NCBI RefSeq assembly: GCF_005233875.1
Contig: NZ_SZPZ01000003.1
Coordinates: forward strand, 1-64,000
Source: Kribbella jiaozuonensis
GTDB taxonomy: Bacteria > Actinomycetota > Actinomycetes > Propionibacteriales > Kribbellaceae
Direction of reading: 5' to 3'
DNA: 64,000 nt
Positions within the stretch are counted from its first letter, which is position 1. Each line of letters opens with the position of its first letter. Below the pieces are notes generated by a model. The model was not told where the DNA came from. It made no database searches and saw nothing but the letters and a program-made list of their open reading frames with translations. Below, piece after piece: positions 35,158 through 43,456 of this stretch. The position numbers and the translations under genes are program-made.

Positions 35158-35278
35158 CCGAGCTGAAGCGGGGTATCACCGCGTGGCCCCGGTCGCACCG
35201 GGTCACTCCGCCTTCCGGCAGAGCCGACGGGCCTGGAATCACGTCCAACCGTCACACCGTGGAATCGCACCAATCGGC
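35158..35278 (-). promoter_or_regulatory. Probable FMN riboswitch (RFN element), divergent
   Basis: On the reverse strand the leader of the riboflavin fusion gene contains elements of the FMN aptamer in order: GGTGCGATTCC then a GACGGT turn (5' half), and GTGACCCGGTGCGACCGGGGCC followed by CGGTGATACCCCGC (3' half), resembling the actinobacterial TGACCCGGTG...CCGGG...CGGTGATAGTCC pattern. The 3' half fits better than the 5' half. Its place, about 45 nt before a riboflavin gene start, supports the assignment; a covariance search would be decisive. Confidence 0.55.
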
Positions 35279-35295
35279 AGTAAACCACAGACCGA

Positions 35296-36225
35296 TCAGA
35301 GCACGTCGAGGAGTTTTTCGCCTCGAGTGGTGCGGCTGATGAGGACCTGGCGGCCGCGGCGTTCGCGCGCGATCAGGCCGGCGCGAAGGAGTACGTCGCA
35401 GTGGCGGGTGGCCGCGGCCGGGGTGACGGCCAGGTCGGCGGCGATCATGCCGACGTTCAGCGGTTCGCGCAGCAGGCGGAGGATCCGGGCGCGCGGTACG
35501 CCGAGCACCACCTCCAGCGGGTCCTCGACCGGCCGGGCCGGGCTGACGTCGGGGAGATCGCGAAGCGGGTACGCGATCGAGATGACGGACGGGCCTTGGT
35601 AGTGGACGAAGAGCGTGTCCGGTGCGCCGATGCCCGGGACGAGGGCCAGGCGGCGTCCGTCGTACGGGACTGGTTCGTGGCCGTCGACGCTGAAGCCGGA
35701 TTCGGTGAAGGTCAGGCGGGGGCTGATGGTGTTCAGCGCACTCGGCAGGCAGCCGCGGACGGTCGCCACACCCAGCCGTTCGGTCTCGGCGTCGATGGCC
35801 GGGCGAAGCAGGTTCCACCGTTGTTCGAGAGCCTGCCAGCCCAGGTCGATCAGCTCTGCGTACGTCCGGAGCCAGCGGTCGGGATCGGCGACTGCCCGGC
35901 GCCAGATCGGCGCGTCCGCGCCGAGGGTCGCGATGTCGTCCATCAGCTTCTGGCCGCCATACCCGTGCAGCGCCTCGACCTGCTCCGGCAACGGCACGTC
36001 CCGCACGGGCGCCAACGGGACCAACGCGGTGGGCACCAACTGGCCGCCGCCATGCCGTCGGACCGGATGCAGTGCGCGCGCGTAGTCGGGTCGCGAGACG
36101 AGCGAGTGCAAAGGCCGCAGTACGTGCCGGGACGAGAACGGGCCGCGGCAGCTGGCCGCCTCCCGCAGGGCCAGATACACCGACTGGTGCGGAGACTGCG
36201 TCACGGTGACCTGCAGCTCACTCAT
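35296..36225 (-). CDS. ArsR/SmtB-like winged-helix regulator with a large N-terminal domain
   Basis: The predicted product has 309 residues, much longer than a plain ArsR protein (about 100). The C-terminal 75 residues hold the winged helix: ARILRLLREPLNVGMIAADLAVTPAAATRHCDVLLRAGLIARERRGRQVLISRTTRGEKLL. The N-terminal 230 residues match the DUF5937-type layout seen in actinobacterial regulators of this family. The ATG at 36225 is chosen over upstream starts. It lies 3' of the riboswitch and transcribes in the same direction as, but ahead of, the riboflavin operon. No metal-binding cysteine pair is present, so the signal is unknown. Confidence 0.8.
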   Translation of the reverse strand: MSELQVTVTQSPHQSVYLALREAASCRGPFSSRHVLRPLHSLVSRPDYARALHPVRRHGGGQLVPTALVPLAPVRDVPLPEQVEALHGYGGQKLMDDIATLGADAPIWRRAVADPDRWLRTYAELIDLGWQALEQRWNLLRPAIDAETERLGVATVRGCLPSALNTISPRLTFTESGFSVDGHEPVPYDGRRLALVPGIGAPDTLFVHYQGPSVISIAYPLRDLPDVSPARPVEDPLEVVLGVPRARILRLLREPLNVGMIAADLAVTPAAATRHCDVLLRAGLIARERRGRQVLISRTTRGEKLLDVL

Positions 36226-36323
36226 GGATCCATTGTTGACGAATACGTCAAACGATTGTCGGCCGATCGACCGATCTCCCATGATCTGGACCGCAAACGC
36301 CCTTCCCGGTAAGGAGAAAACCG

Positions 36324-36344
36324 ATGCTCAGCAAGGACATCTAG
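36324..36344 (+). pseudogene. Six-codon reading frame with strong ribosome site, possible gene-start remnant
   Basis: AAGGAG lies 9 nt before an ATG that opens a frame of only six codons (MLSKDI, then TAG at 36342-36344). The frame runs divergently from the ArsR-type gene, where its regulated target would be expected, and the stop shares its CTAG with the stop of the convergent exporter gene. It is best read as the surviving 5' end of a gene cut off by a rearrangement; a functional leader peptide is the alternative. Confidence 0.4.
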
Positions 36345-37687
36345 GTTCCGGTACGGCGCCGGCGGCGCGGTCGGGTCGTCCGCCGGCGCACCGGTCGGCG
36401 CGGGCCCACCAGGCGGGGGCCCGCGAGCCGGTCTTCCAGCCGACGGGCCTCGCGGCGGATCGGCTGGGCGAGGTATTCGCCGAGGATCAGGCCGGAGGCG
36501 AGCGCGACGCCGATGGCGACCGCAGTACCGAGGCTGACGATGCCGATCAGGTTGCCCAGGCCCATCAGCTCGTAGAGACCCTTGTAGATCGTGAGTCCCG
36601 GCAGCAGCGGGACCGAGCCGGCGACAACCACGACGAGGGGCGGTACGCCGACGCGCCGGCCGATCGAGTAGCTGCCCAGCCCGATGACACACGCCGCCGC
36701 GGCCGTGGACCACGCCGGGCCGAACGACGCCCGGGTCATCAGCGTGAACACCAGCGATCCAAGGCCACCCATCACGGCGACCGGGAGCAGCGCGCGGAGG
36801 GGCGCATAGGACGCGAATGCGAAAGCAACCGCCATCAACGCCCCGGAGAAGACCATGATCGGAAGGTTCCCGAGCTGGATCGTCTCCGCCTCGATACCGA
36901 CATGCATGCCGAATTTCAGCCCCAGCGCGAGACCGAGCGAGACCCCGGCGATGATTCCGCCGGTGAGCAGCATCGCTTCGAGACTCCGGGCCGCAGCCGT
37001 CACGTAGTACCCGGTGATCGCGTCCTGGACGGCACCGGTGAGAGCGATCCCGGCCAGCAGCATGATGATGCCTGCGGCAACTACCAGGGACGGCTTCACC
37101 GGCGCGTGGACGGCGTACAGGATCAAGGCGACCGCGGTCGCGACGAAAGCGCCCGCGACCTGTTGGTAGAACGCGGGCAGCCGCTGCCGGTTGAACCAGC
37201 GATTGCTGACGTCGATGACGATCGCGGTGAGCACCGCCACCAACGTGATCAGCCAGCCACCACCGAGCAGCAGCGTCGCGCCGCCGGCCATCACACCCCA
37301 GGCGAGTACGGCGCTCCACCGCGGGTACGGCGGACCCGCCGACGTCAACCGGGCCAGCTCGCGCGACGCCTCCTCGCGGGTCACCTCAGCGGTGGCGAAC
37401 CGTCGTACCAGCTGGTCGACGTCGGTCAGCCGGGAGAAGTCCTGCGAGCGGTAGCGGACCAGCCGGATGTGCGTCTCGGGGGCGACGTCCGGCGCGGCCT
37501 GGTACGAGACCGCCATCGAGGTGAACGTGATGTCGACCTCGCAGCCGCGCAGTCCGCCGGCCGCGGTGACACCGAGGATCGTCGCGGTTGCGTCCGCCGT
37601 ACCGGCGCCGCTGGACAGCAGCACCTCACCGACCCGCAAGGCCAGGTCGATGGTGGCGTAGACCTCCCGCTGCTCGTCAGGCTCCAT
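36341..37687 (-). CDS. ThrE-like threonine/serine exporter family membrane protein
   Basis: The predicted product has 448 residues. Residues 1-145 are the cytoplasmic DUF1212 (ThrE N-terminal) domain with LSSGAGTADATATILGV and CEVDITFTSMAVSY. About ten membrane helices follow (145-420), including the DUF3815-like second half (LPVAVMGGLGSLVFTLM, VPPLVVVVAGSVPLLPGLTIYKGL). This matches the fused ThrE arrangement of actinobacteria, in which Corynebacterium ThrE exports threonine and serine. The last 40 residues are Arg/Pro-rich. The ATG at 37687 overlaps the upstream nucleoside hydrolase by 11 bp, so they are co-expressed. The exported substrate here is not known. Confidence 0.88.
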   Translation of the reverse strand: MEPDEQREVYATIDLALRVGEVLLSSGAGTADATATILGVTAAGGLRGCEVDITFTSMAVSYQAAPDVAPETHIRLVRYRSQDFSRLTDVDQLVRRFATAEVTREEASRELARLTSAGPPYPRWSAVLAWGVMAGGATLLLGGGWLITLVAVLTAIVIDVSNRWFNRQRLPAFYQQVAGAFVATAVALILYAVHAPVKPSLVVAAGIIMLLAGIALTGAVQDAITGYYVTAAARSLEAMLLTGGIIAGVSLGLALGLKFGMHVGIEAETIQLGNLPIMVFSGALMAVAFAFASYAPLRALLPVAVMGGLGSLVFTLMTRASFGPAWSTAAAACVIGLGSYSIGRRVGVPPLVVVVAGSVPLLPGLTIYKGLYELMGLGNLIGIVSLGTAVAIGVALASGLILGEYLAQPIRREARRLEDRLAGPRLVGPRRPVRRRTTRPRRRRRTGT

Positions 37688-38588
37688 TGGGTAAACGATC
37701 GCCCATCTTCTGCCGGGCAAACCGGCGGATCTTGGCGAACATGTCCTCGAGCAGGAAGCGGACGTCGACCTCCTCGCAGACCTGGATCGGGTTGTCGGTG
37801 CCGGGCAGGTACCAGCCGTCGACACCGAACCGCGGCGCCGGACGGGTCCGGAAGTTGCCGCTCTGCGGGTAGAGCATCAGCGAGATCGCGGGCGAGTCGC
37901 CGAGCGAGCGGGACTCGATCGGCTCGCCGTGGTACGTCGCGTTCCACTCGACCAGCTGCTCGATCAGGTACTTGCCGAGCGGGCCGGCGGCGCCGATCTT
38001 CTCCTCCAGTTCGGCATAGCTGACCGAGACCTTCGTGTAGACGTCGCTCGTGACCTGCCAGACGGTGATCCCGGAGCCGAACACGACGTTCGCAGCGTGG
38101 ATGTCGTTCGACAGGTTGAACTCCATCCGATGGTCGGCCGCGTAGCCGCTGTAGCCGCGGCCGCCGATCCAGACGACGATCACATCCCGGTCGACGATCT
38201 CGGGATCGAGCAGGATCGCCGACGCCATGTCGGTCAGCGGCCCGAGGAACGACACGAACAGCGGGTCGCCCTTCGAGGCCAGCTTCGACTCCTCGATGAT
38301 CAGCCGGGCGCCGGGCGAGTCGAGCGGGGTCTGCTCGTCCGGTATGCCGGTGGTCGCGCCGTTCGCGACCGGGACCTTGCCGGTCAGGTCGAGCAGGTCC
38401 AGCAGCAGATCGATCTCCTCGCGGGATTCCTCCATGCTCCGGTCCGTCCGGTGGGTGCCGAAATGCGCGGGAATCAGACCGCGGATGTCGAAGGTCGGCG
38501 ACAACAACCCGTGCACGATCGCGAACTGGTCATCGGCCTCGTTCTTGGCATCGGTATCGATGATGACCCGTCGTCTACTCGGCTTCAC
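37677..38588 (-). CDS. Nucleoside hydrolase-like protein (IUNH superfamily)
   Basis: The 303-residue protein starts with the calcium-site signature in variant form, RVIIDTDAKNEADDQFAIVHG; classical enzymes have DTDPGxDDAxA. FVSFLGPLTDMASAI and IGGRGYSGYAADHRMEFNLSNDIHAANVVF follow, in which the N-x-x-D-xx-A element is conserved. Members hydrolyse N-ribosyl bonds of nucleosides; this DTDxxNExDD subgroup (DUF1593-like or sugar-related) is poorly known. GTG 38588 has GAGGAG 7 nt upstream. It overlaps the exporter gene and diverges from the sugar operon at 38772, with which it may share regulation. Confidence 0.85.
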   Translation of the reverse strand: MKPSRRRVIIDTDAKNEADDQFAIVHGLLSPTFDIRGLIPAHFGTHRTDRSMEESREEIDLLLDLLDLTGKVPVANGATTGIPDEQTPLDSPGARLIIEESKLASKGDPLFVSFLGPLTDMASAILLDPEIVDRDVIVVWIGGRGYSGYAADHRMEFNLSNDIHAANVVFGSGITVWQVTSDVYTKVSVSYAELEEKIGAAGPLGKYLIEQLVEWNATYHGEPIESRSLGDSPAISLMLYPQSGNFRTRPAPRFGVDGWYLPGTDNPIQVCEEVDVRFLLEDMFAKIRRFARQKMGDRLPNGA

Positions 38589-38690
38589 GCGCGCACTCCT
38601 CGAGCTGTGGTGAACGGATATTCGTCACTGCATAGCCTCACATCCCGCGGGCTGTCACCGGGTGTGGCGGAGATCGCTTTCCGTGACAGG

Positions 38691-38719
38691 TTGACTCGGT
38701 CCGGACGCCCACCTATGGT
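38691..38719 (+). promoter_or_regulatory. Sigma-70-type promoter of the sugar operon
   Basis: TTGACT (38691-38696) and TATGGT (38714-38719) are separated by exactly 17 bp, close to the vegetative consensus. Transcription would start near 38726, about 45 nt before the cupin gene. Confidence 0.65.
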
Positions 38720-38734
38720 TACGGGCACAGGCTG

Positions 38735-38750
38735 TGGAAAGCCCTTTCCC
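38735..38750. promoter_or_regulatory. LacI-type operator downstream of the sugar-operon promoter
   Basis: GGAAAG (38736-38741) and CTTTCC (38744-38749) form a perfect inverted repeat around two bases, the size and shape of LacI/GalR operators such as GGAAAGCGCTTTCC. It lies just after the predicted transcription start, where a bound repressor would block elongation or initiation. The regulator gene is not adjacent. Confidence 0.6.
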
Positions 38751-38771
38751 AGGCTCAGGAGGGAGGCGCGC

Positions 38772-39479
38772 ATGTGTGAGTTCGAGTCCGGACCGGGCAT
38801 GGCGCTGCCGGGCGGGGTCGGTATCTCGAAGCTGACGGTGTACGACGTCGGCGGTACGCCGCATGTGCACCTGGCCTGCTCCGAGGGGTACTACGTGCTC
38901 GCCGGCGACGGCGCCGTACAGACGTTGTCGACGAAGGGGTACGCCGAGACGCCGCTGCAGGTCGGCGCCGTGGTCTCGTTCGGCCCCGGGACGATCCACC
39001 GGCTGCTCAACCGCGGCGGTCTCCAGATCCTCGCCCTGATGTCGAACTCCGGTCTCCCCGAGGCCGGCGATGCCGTGATGACGCTGCCGCCGGAGTACCT
39101 CGCCGACCGCGAGACGTATCTGAAGGCGACCGCGCTCACCGACGACGCACGGACGCAGTCCGCGATGGCGCGGCGCGACCTCGCAGTACAGGGTTTCGCC
39201 GTACTGCGGGAGCGCTATGAGTCGGAAGGGCCGTCCGCGCTGGACGAGTTCTACGCGGCCGCCGTACGGCTCGTGCAACCGCAGTTGGCGGACTGGCGGA
39301 AACGCTGGGAGCAGGGCGCGCGCCGCCTCGCCGACGAGACCGGGGCCGCGCTGGACGCGCTGGAGGCCGGCACTGCGCCGCACCTGGAATCAGCTGAGCT
39401 GCACCAACTTCCCGCACCCACTGAGTCCGGCCTGCACGGCATGTGCGGCCGCCTCGACGTTTATGACACTCGAGCGTGA
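38772..39479 (+). CDS. Cupin-domain protein, first gene of a sugar-catabolic operon
   Basis: The 235-residue protein has a cupin fold in the first 110 residues (HVHLACSEGYYVLAGDG, then VVSFGPGTIHRLLNRGGLQILAL), with His residues placed for metal binding. The second half is helical and of unknown fold. The ATG has GGAGG upstream. It is followed by an oxidoreductase, a DUF993 protein and two TIM-barrel isomerase genes in the same direction, so it likely acts on a sugar or keto-sugar, perhaps as a mutarotase, isomerase or sensor. The exact reaction is unknown. Confidence 0.8.
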   Translation: MCEFESGPGMALPGGVGISKLTVYDVGGTPHVHLACSEGYYVLAGDGAVQTLSTKGYAETPLQVGAVVSFGPGTIHRLLNRGGLQILALMSNSGLPEAGDAVMTLPPEYLADRETYLKATALTDDARTQSAMARRDLAVQGFAVLRERYESEGPSALDEFYAAAVRLVQPQLADWRKRWEQGARRLADETGAALDALEAGTAPHLESAELHQLPAPTESGLHGMCGRLDVYDTRA

Positions 39480-39490
39480 GAGGTACGACT

Positions 39491-40651
39491 GTGAACGAGC
39501 GACGCATCGGCATCGTGATGAACGGCGTCACCGGCCGGATGGGCCTGCGCCAGCACCTCGAGCGTTCCATCCTGGCGATCCGCGAGCAGGGCGGACTGCC
39601 CGCCGCGGACGGCACGATGATCATCCCCGAACCGATCCTGGTCGGCCGCAACGAGCTCAAGCTGCGCCGGATCGCCGAGCAGTACGGGCTGGAGCGGTGG
39701 ACCACCGACCTGGCCGAGGCGCTGGCCGAGCCGGACGTGGAGATCTACTTCGACTCCCAGCTCACCCAGCTGCGCGAGAAGGGCGTCCGCGCCGCGGTCG
39801 AGGCCGGCAAGGCCATCTACTGCGAGAAGCCGATCGCCGAGAGCCTGGAGGCGGCGGTCGACCTGGCCCGTACGGTGATCGATTCCGGGCTGAAGAACGG
39901 CGTCGTGATGGACAAGTTGTCGCTGCCCGGCCTGCGGAAGCTGAAGCGGCTGGTCGACGGCGGGTTCTTCGGCCGGATCCTGTCGGTGCGCGGTGAGTTC
40001 GGCTACTGGGTGTTCGAGGGCGACTGGCAGGAGGCGCAGCGGCCGTCGTGGAACTACAAGTCCGAAGAGGGCGGCGGCATCATCCTCGACATGTTCTGCC
40101 ACTGGCGGTACGTGCTGGACCAGACGTTCGGGCCGGTCAAATCCGTGTACTGCCAGGGCGCGACGCACATCCCGACCCGGGTCGACGAGCAGGGCGACAA
40201 GTACACCGCGACCGCGGACGATGCGGCGTACGGCGTCTTCGAGCTCGAGGGCGGGATCGTCGCGCAGATGAACTCGTCGTGGGCTACCCGGGTGTTCCGG
40301 GATGAGCTGGTCGAGTTTCACGTGGACGGGACTGAGGGGTCGGCGGTCGCCGGGCTGCGGCGGTGTCGGGCACAGCATCGGTCGGCGACGCCCAAGCCGG
40401 TGTGGAACCCGGATCTGCCGGCGACGGAGAAGTTCCGCGAGCAGTGGGCCGAGGTGCCGGACAACGAACCGTTCGACAACGGCTTCAAGGTCCAGTGGGA
40501 GATGTTCCTGCGCCACGTGGTCGACGACATCCCCTTCACCTGGGACTTCATCGAAGCCGCCAAGGGTGTTCAACTGGCGGAACTCGGCCTGCAGTCGTGG
40601 CACGAAGGCCGGAAGCTCGAGGTGCCGAAGCTCGACCTCGAGGTTCAGTGA
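39491..40651 (+). CDS. Gfo/Idh/MocA-family oxidoreductase
   Basis: The 386-residue protein has an N-terminal Rossmann domain of variant form (IGIVMNGVTGRMGLRQHLERS, in which the usual GxGxxG is GVTGRMG) and the family's EKP signature (IYCEKPIAESLEAA). The C-terminal alpha/beta substrate domain includes GGGIILDMFCHWRYVLDQTFGP with the His used by the family for catalysis. It is an NAD(P)-dependent sugar dehydrogenase or dehydratase. GTG 39491 is preferred over GTG 39476, which would overlap the cupin stop, because GAGAGG precedes it. Its stop overlaps the DUF993 start (TGATG). Confidence 0.88.
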   Translation: MNERRIGIVMNGVTGRMGLRQHLERSILAIREQGGLPAADGTMIIPEPILVGRNELKLRRIAEQYGLERWTTDLAEALAEPDVEIYFDSQLTQLREKGVRAAVEAGKAIYCEKPIAESLEAAVDLARTVIDSGLKNGVVMDKLSLPGLRKLKRLVDGGFFGRILSVRGEFGYWVFEGDWQEAQRPSWNYKSEEGGGIILDMFCHWRYVLDQTFGPVKSVYCQGATHIPTRVDEQGDKYTATADDAAYGVFELEGGIVAQMNSSWATRVFRDELVEFHVDGTEGSAVAGLRRCRAQHRSATPKPVWNPDLPATEKFREQWAEVPDNEPFDNGFKVQWEMFLRHVVDDIPFTWDFIEAAKGVQLAELGLQSWHEGRKLEVPKLDLEVQ

Positions 40652-41796
40652 TGGAACTGAAACTTCCTGTTCCGACTGGGCTCGAGACCTATCGATTGGT
40701 TGGCCAGCCTGTTGCTCAGGGCATCTATCGGCCTGCCTCGTCGCGGTTGGCGTTTGCGGCGGCTCATGTGGTGGCGGATCCGTTGGGGGACAACTCGCCG
40801 GGGGCTCCTGCGGTGGTGGATTGGGAGCATACGCTGGCGTTTCGGCGGTATTTGTGGTCGTTGGGGTTGTCTGTGGCTGAGGCTATGGATACGGCACAGC
40901 GCGGGATGGGGCTGGACTGGAAAGCTACGCAGGAGCTGATTCGGCGGTCGGCGGGTGAGGCGCCGGACGGGCGGATCGCGGTTGGTGTCGGCACGGATCA
41001 GCTGACCGGTCCGGCGGCTCTGGACGCGGTGATCGGCGCGTACGAGGAGCAGCTTGCTGTTGCCGAGGACGTGAGCGCCCAGCCGATCCTGATGGCCAGC
41101 CGAGCCCTGTGCGCGGCCGCAGAATCCTCCGACGACTACCGCAAGGTCTACGACCACCTGCTCAACCAGTCCACGCGACCAGTCATCCTCCACTGGCTCG
41201 GACCGATGTTCGACCCCGCGCTGGAAGGGTATTGGGGCAGCGACTCGTTCGAGTCCGCCATGGCGTTCGTCGTCGACCTCATCAACGACAACGTGGCGAA
41301 GGTCGACGGAATCAAGATCTCGTTGCTCGATGCCTCCTATGAAGTTGCCCTACGCAACCGCCTCCCCGAAGGCGTGCGGCTCTACACAGGTGACGACTTC
41401 AACTATCCCGAGCTGATCCGAGGCGACGACAATCGGCACAGCGACGCCCTGCTCGGGATCTTCGCTGCAATCGCCCCAGCCGCAGCGGCCGCGCTGAAGG
41501 CCCTGGACTCCGGCGACCTGGCGGAATACGCCCGGGTGTTCGAGCCGACCGTCCCGCTGGCCCGGCAGATCTTCTCCGCGCCGACGTACTACTACAAGAC
41601 CGGGATCGCCTTCCTGGCTTGGCTCAACGGCCATCAGCCCGGCTTCACGATGGTCGGCGGGCTGCAGACCGGACGCTCGCTGCCGCATCTGGCCGACACG
41701 TTCCGCCTGGCCGACCAAGCCGGCGTACTCACCGATCCTGAGCTCGCCGTCGACCGGTTCCGCCAGCTGTTGCGCGTGAGCGGTGTCGACGCATGA
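40651..41796 (+). CDS. DUF993 family protein, dihydrodipicolinate-synthase-like
   Basis: The 381-residue protein resembles DUF993, a branch of the class I aldolase (DHDPS/NAL) superfamily. It has a TIM-barrel pattern with VDWEHTLAFRRYLWSLGLSVAEAMDTAQRG, RPVILHWLGPMFDPALEGYWG and VDGIKISLLDASYE, the last Lys being the probable Schiff-base residue. It would cleave or condense a keto-acid or keto-sugar. Start and stop overlap the flanking genes (TGATG, ATGA), so it belongs firmly to the operon. No member has a secure physiological substrate that I can name. Confidence 0.8.
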   Translation: MELKLPVPTGLETYRLVGQPVAQGIYRPASSRLAFAAAHVVADPLGDNSPGAPAVVDWEHTLAFRRYLWSLGLSVAEAMDTAQRGMGLDWKATQELIRRSAGEAPDGRIAVGVGTDQLTGPAALDAVIGAYEEQLAVAEDVSAQPILMASRALCAAAESSDDYRKVYDHLLNQSTRPVILHWLGPMFDPALEGYWGSDSFESAMAFVVDLINDNVAKVDGIKISLLDASYEVALRNRLPEGVRLYTGDDFNYPELIRGDDNRHSDALLGIFAAIAPAAAAALKALDSGDLAEYARVFEPTVPLARQIFSAPTYYYKTGIAFLAWLNGHQPGFTMVGGLQTGRSLPHLADTFRLADQAGVLTDPELAVDRFRQLLRVSGVDA

Positions 41797-42608
41797 ATCG
41801 GTACAGCCTCAACCAGGCGACAACGAAGTACTGGCCGCTCGAGAACGTCGTCGCGGCCAGCGCCGACGCCGGCCTCGAATGGATCGGCCTGTGGCGCGAG
41901 CCCATCCAGGAGTACGGCGTCGACCAGGCGGCCAAACTCGTCGCCGACGCCGGCCTCAAGGTCTCGTCCCTCTGCCGTAGCGGCTTCTTCACCTCGACCG
42001 ATCCGGCCGAACGCAAGGCGAAGATCGAGGACAACCGCCGCGCGATCGACGAGGCCGCAACCATCGGTACGTCGGTCCTCGTCCTCGTCAGCGGCGGCCT
42101 GCCCGCGGGTTCACGAGACCTCGACGGCGCGCGCGGGATGGTGCGTGACGGTCTGGCCGAGCTCGCGCCGTACGCCGAAGAACGTGGCGTGAAACTTGCC
42201 GTCGAGGCCCTGCATCCCATGTTCTGCTCGGACCGTTGTGTGGTGTCGTCGCTCGGCGGCGCGCTCGACCTGGCCGAGCAGTTCCCGGCGTCGCAGGTCG
42301 GCGTGATCGTGGACGCGTACCACCTGTGGTGGGACGCGGACGTGTACCGGCAGATCGAGCGGGCCGGTGAACGGATCCTGTCGTACCAGGTCAGCGACTG
42401 GGTGGTTCCGCTGCCCGAGGACACGCTGCTCGGGCGCGGCATGATCGGCGACGGTTCGATCGAGCTGCGCCGGATGCGTGAGGCTTGCGACGCGGCGGGG
42501 TACGACGGGCCGATCGAGGTCGAGATCTTCAACCAGCAACTGTGGGACGCGCCCGGCCAGGAGGTCTTCGACCTGACGCTGGCGCGGTACAAGGAACACG
42601 TCATCTAG
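41793..42608 (+). CDS. Sugar phosphate isomerase/epimerase-like TIM-barrel protein (1)
   Basis: The 271-residue protein belongs to the AP-endonuclease-2 (xylose isomerase-like) TIM-barrel superfamily: SADAGLEWIGLWREPIQEYG at the start, then GVKLAVEALHPMF, VGVIVDAYHLWWD and GPIEVEIFN. The conserved metal ligands of this fold (Glu in AVEALHP, Asp and His in VDAYH, Glu in EVEIF) are all present. The ATG overlaps the DUF993 stop by 4 nt. Related proteins act in inositol, 3-keto-glycoside or hydroxypyruvate conversion. Confidence 0.85.
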   Translation: MNRYSLNQATTKYWPLENVVAASADAGLEWIGLWREPIQEYGVDQAAKLVADAGLKVSSLCRSGFFTSTDPAERKAKIEDNRRAIDEAATIGTSVLVLVSGGLPAGSRDLDGARGMVRDGLAELAPYAEERGVKLAVEALHPMFCSDRCVVSSLGGALDLAEQFPASQVGVIVDAYHLWWDADVYRQIERAGERILSYQVSDWVVPLPEDTLLGRGMIGDGSIELRRMREACDAAGYDGPIEVEIFNQQLWDAPGQEVFDLTLARYKEHVI

Positions 42609-42628
42609 TTGATCGAGGAGCTGTCTGT

Positions 42629-43384
42629 ATGACTATTCCCGCCGGTGGTATCGGGATGCACCTCTACACGATGCGGGACGTCCTGGCCGAGGACTACCCG
42701 GGGACGCTCAAGCGCCTCGCCGGGATCGGCTACCAGACGGTCGGGGTGAGCGGCCGGTTCGACCACAGCGCCGAGGAGATCCGGTCGTACGCCGACGACG
42801 CCGGGCTGAAGGTCGTGCTCGAGCACGTCGGGTACAAGCGGCTGGCCGACGACTGGGCCGGCGCGCTCGCCGATGTGAAGACGCTCGGCGCGCAGTGGGC
42901 CGTCGTACCGTCGATCCCGTCCGAGCAGCACTCGATCGAGGGCTTCAAGGCCGCGGCGGCCGCGTTCACCGAGGCCGGGAAGGTCGCGCGTGACGCGGGG
43001 CTGAAGCTGCTGTTCCACAACCACGGGCGTGACTTCGACGAGGTCGACGGGCAGGTGCTGTACGACATCCTGCTGGGCGTGGACCCGGAGCTGCTCGGGT
43101 TCGAGCTGGACCTGTACTGGGCGGTCGACGGCGGGCACGACCCGGCGAAGCTGTTCCAGGAGCACCCCGGCCGGTTCCCCGCGCTGCACGTCAAGGACAT
43201 GGCCGAGGACGGCTCGTGGGAGGACGTCGGTGCCGGGAAGCTGGACTTCGGCGCGATGTTCGAACACGCCCAGGCGGGCGGCGTGGAGCAGTGGCTGGTC
43301 GAGCACGACAAGCCCACCGACGCCTGGAAGTCAGCCGAACGCAGCTACCGCGGCCTGACCGAAATCCGGTACTCGGAACTGTGA
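42629..43384 (+). CDS. Sugar phosphate isomerase/epimerase-like TIM-barrel protein (2)
   Basis: The 251-residue product is a second member of the same superfamily: GIGMHLYTMRDVLAEDYPGTLKRLAGIGYQTV, then LLFHNHGRDFDEVDG, LGFELDLYWAVDGGHDP, FPALHVKDM and WLVEHDKPTD. The metal-site residues (His/Glu of the barrel strands, Asp-Trp of DLYW, His of LHVKD, Glu of VEHD) resemble the 3-keto-glucoside hydrolase/isomerase-like branch, often found with Gfo/Idh dehydrogenases. It lies 20 bp after the previous gene with its own GAGGAG site and ends the operon. Confidence 0.87.
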   Translation: MTIPAGGIGMHLYTMRDVLAEDYPGTLKRLAGIGYQTVGVSGRFDHSAEEIRSYADDAGLKVVLEHVGYKRLADDWAGALADVKTLGAQWAVVPSIPSEQHSIEGFKAAAAAFTEAGKVARDAGLKLLFHNHGRDFDEVDGQVLYDILLGVDPELLGFELDLYWAVDGGHDPAKLFQEHPGRFPALHVKDMAEDGSWEDVGAGKLDFGAMFEHAQAGGVEQWLVEHDKPTDAWKSAERSYRGLTEIRYSEL

Positions 43385-43444
43385 GAACCAACGCTTAACC
43401 GGATCAATTCTGATTACGTCTGCTCACAGGTGGTGAGATCGGCC

Positions 43445-43450
43445 TATTCT
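43445..43450 (+). promoter_or_regulatory. -10 element of a leaderless promoter for the diguanylate cyclase gene
   Basis: TATTCT lies 6 nt before the GTG at 43457, which has no ribosome binding site. This is the usual geometry of leaderless actinobacterial transcripts. A weak -35-like sequence is possible about 17 bp upstream. Confidence 0.5.
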
Positions 43451-43456
43451 CGACGG

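Noticed and set aside
35158..35278. Cobalamin riboswitch as an alternative for the leader
   Set aside because: The B12-box and GCCACTG core are missing, while the FMN-type CGGTGATA element and the riboflavin gene downstream fit better.
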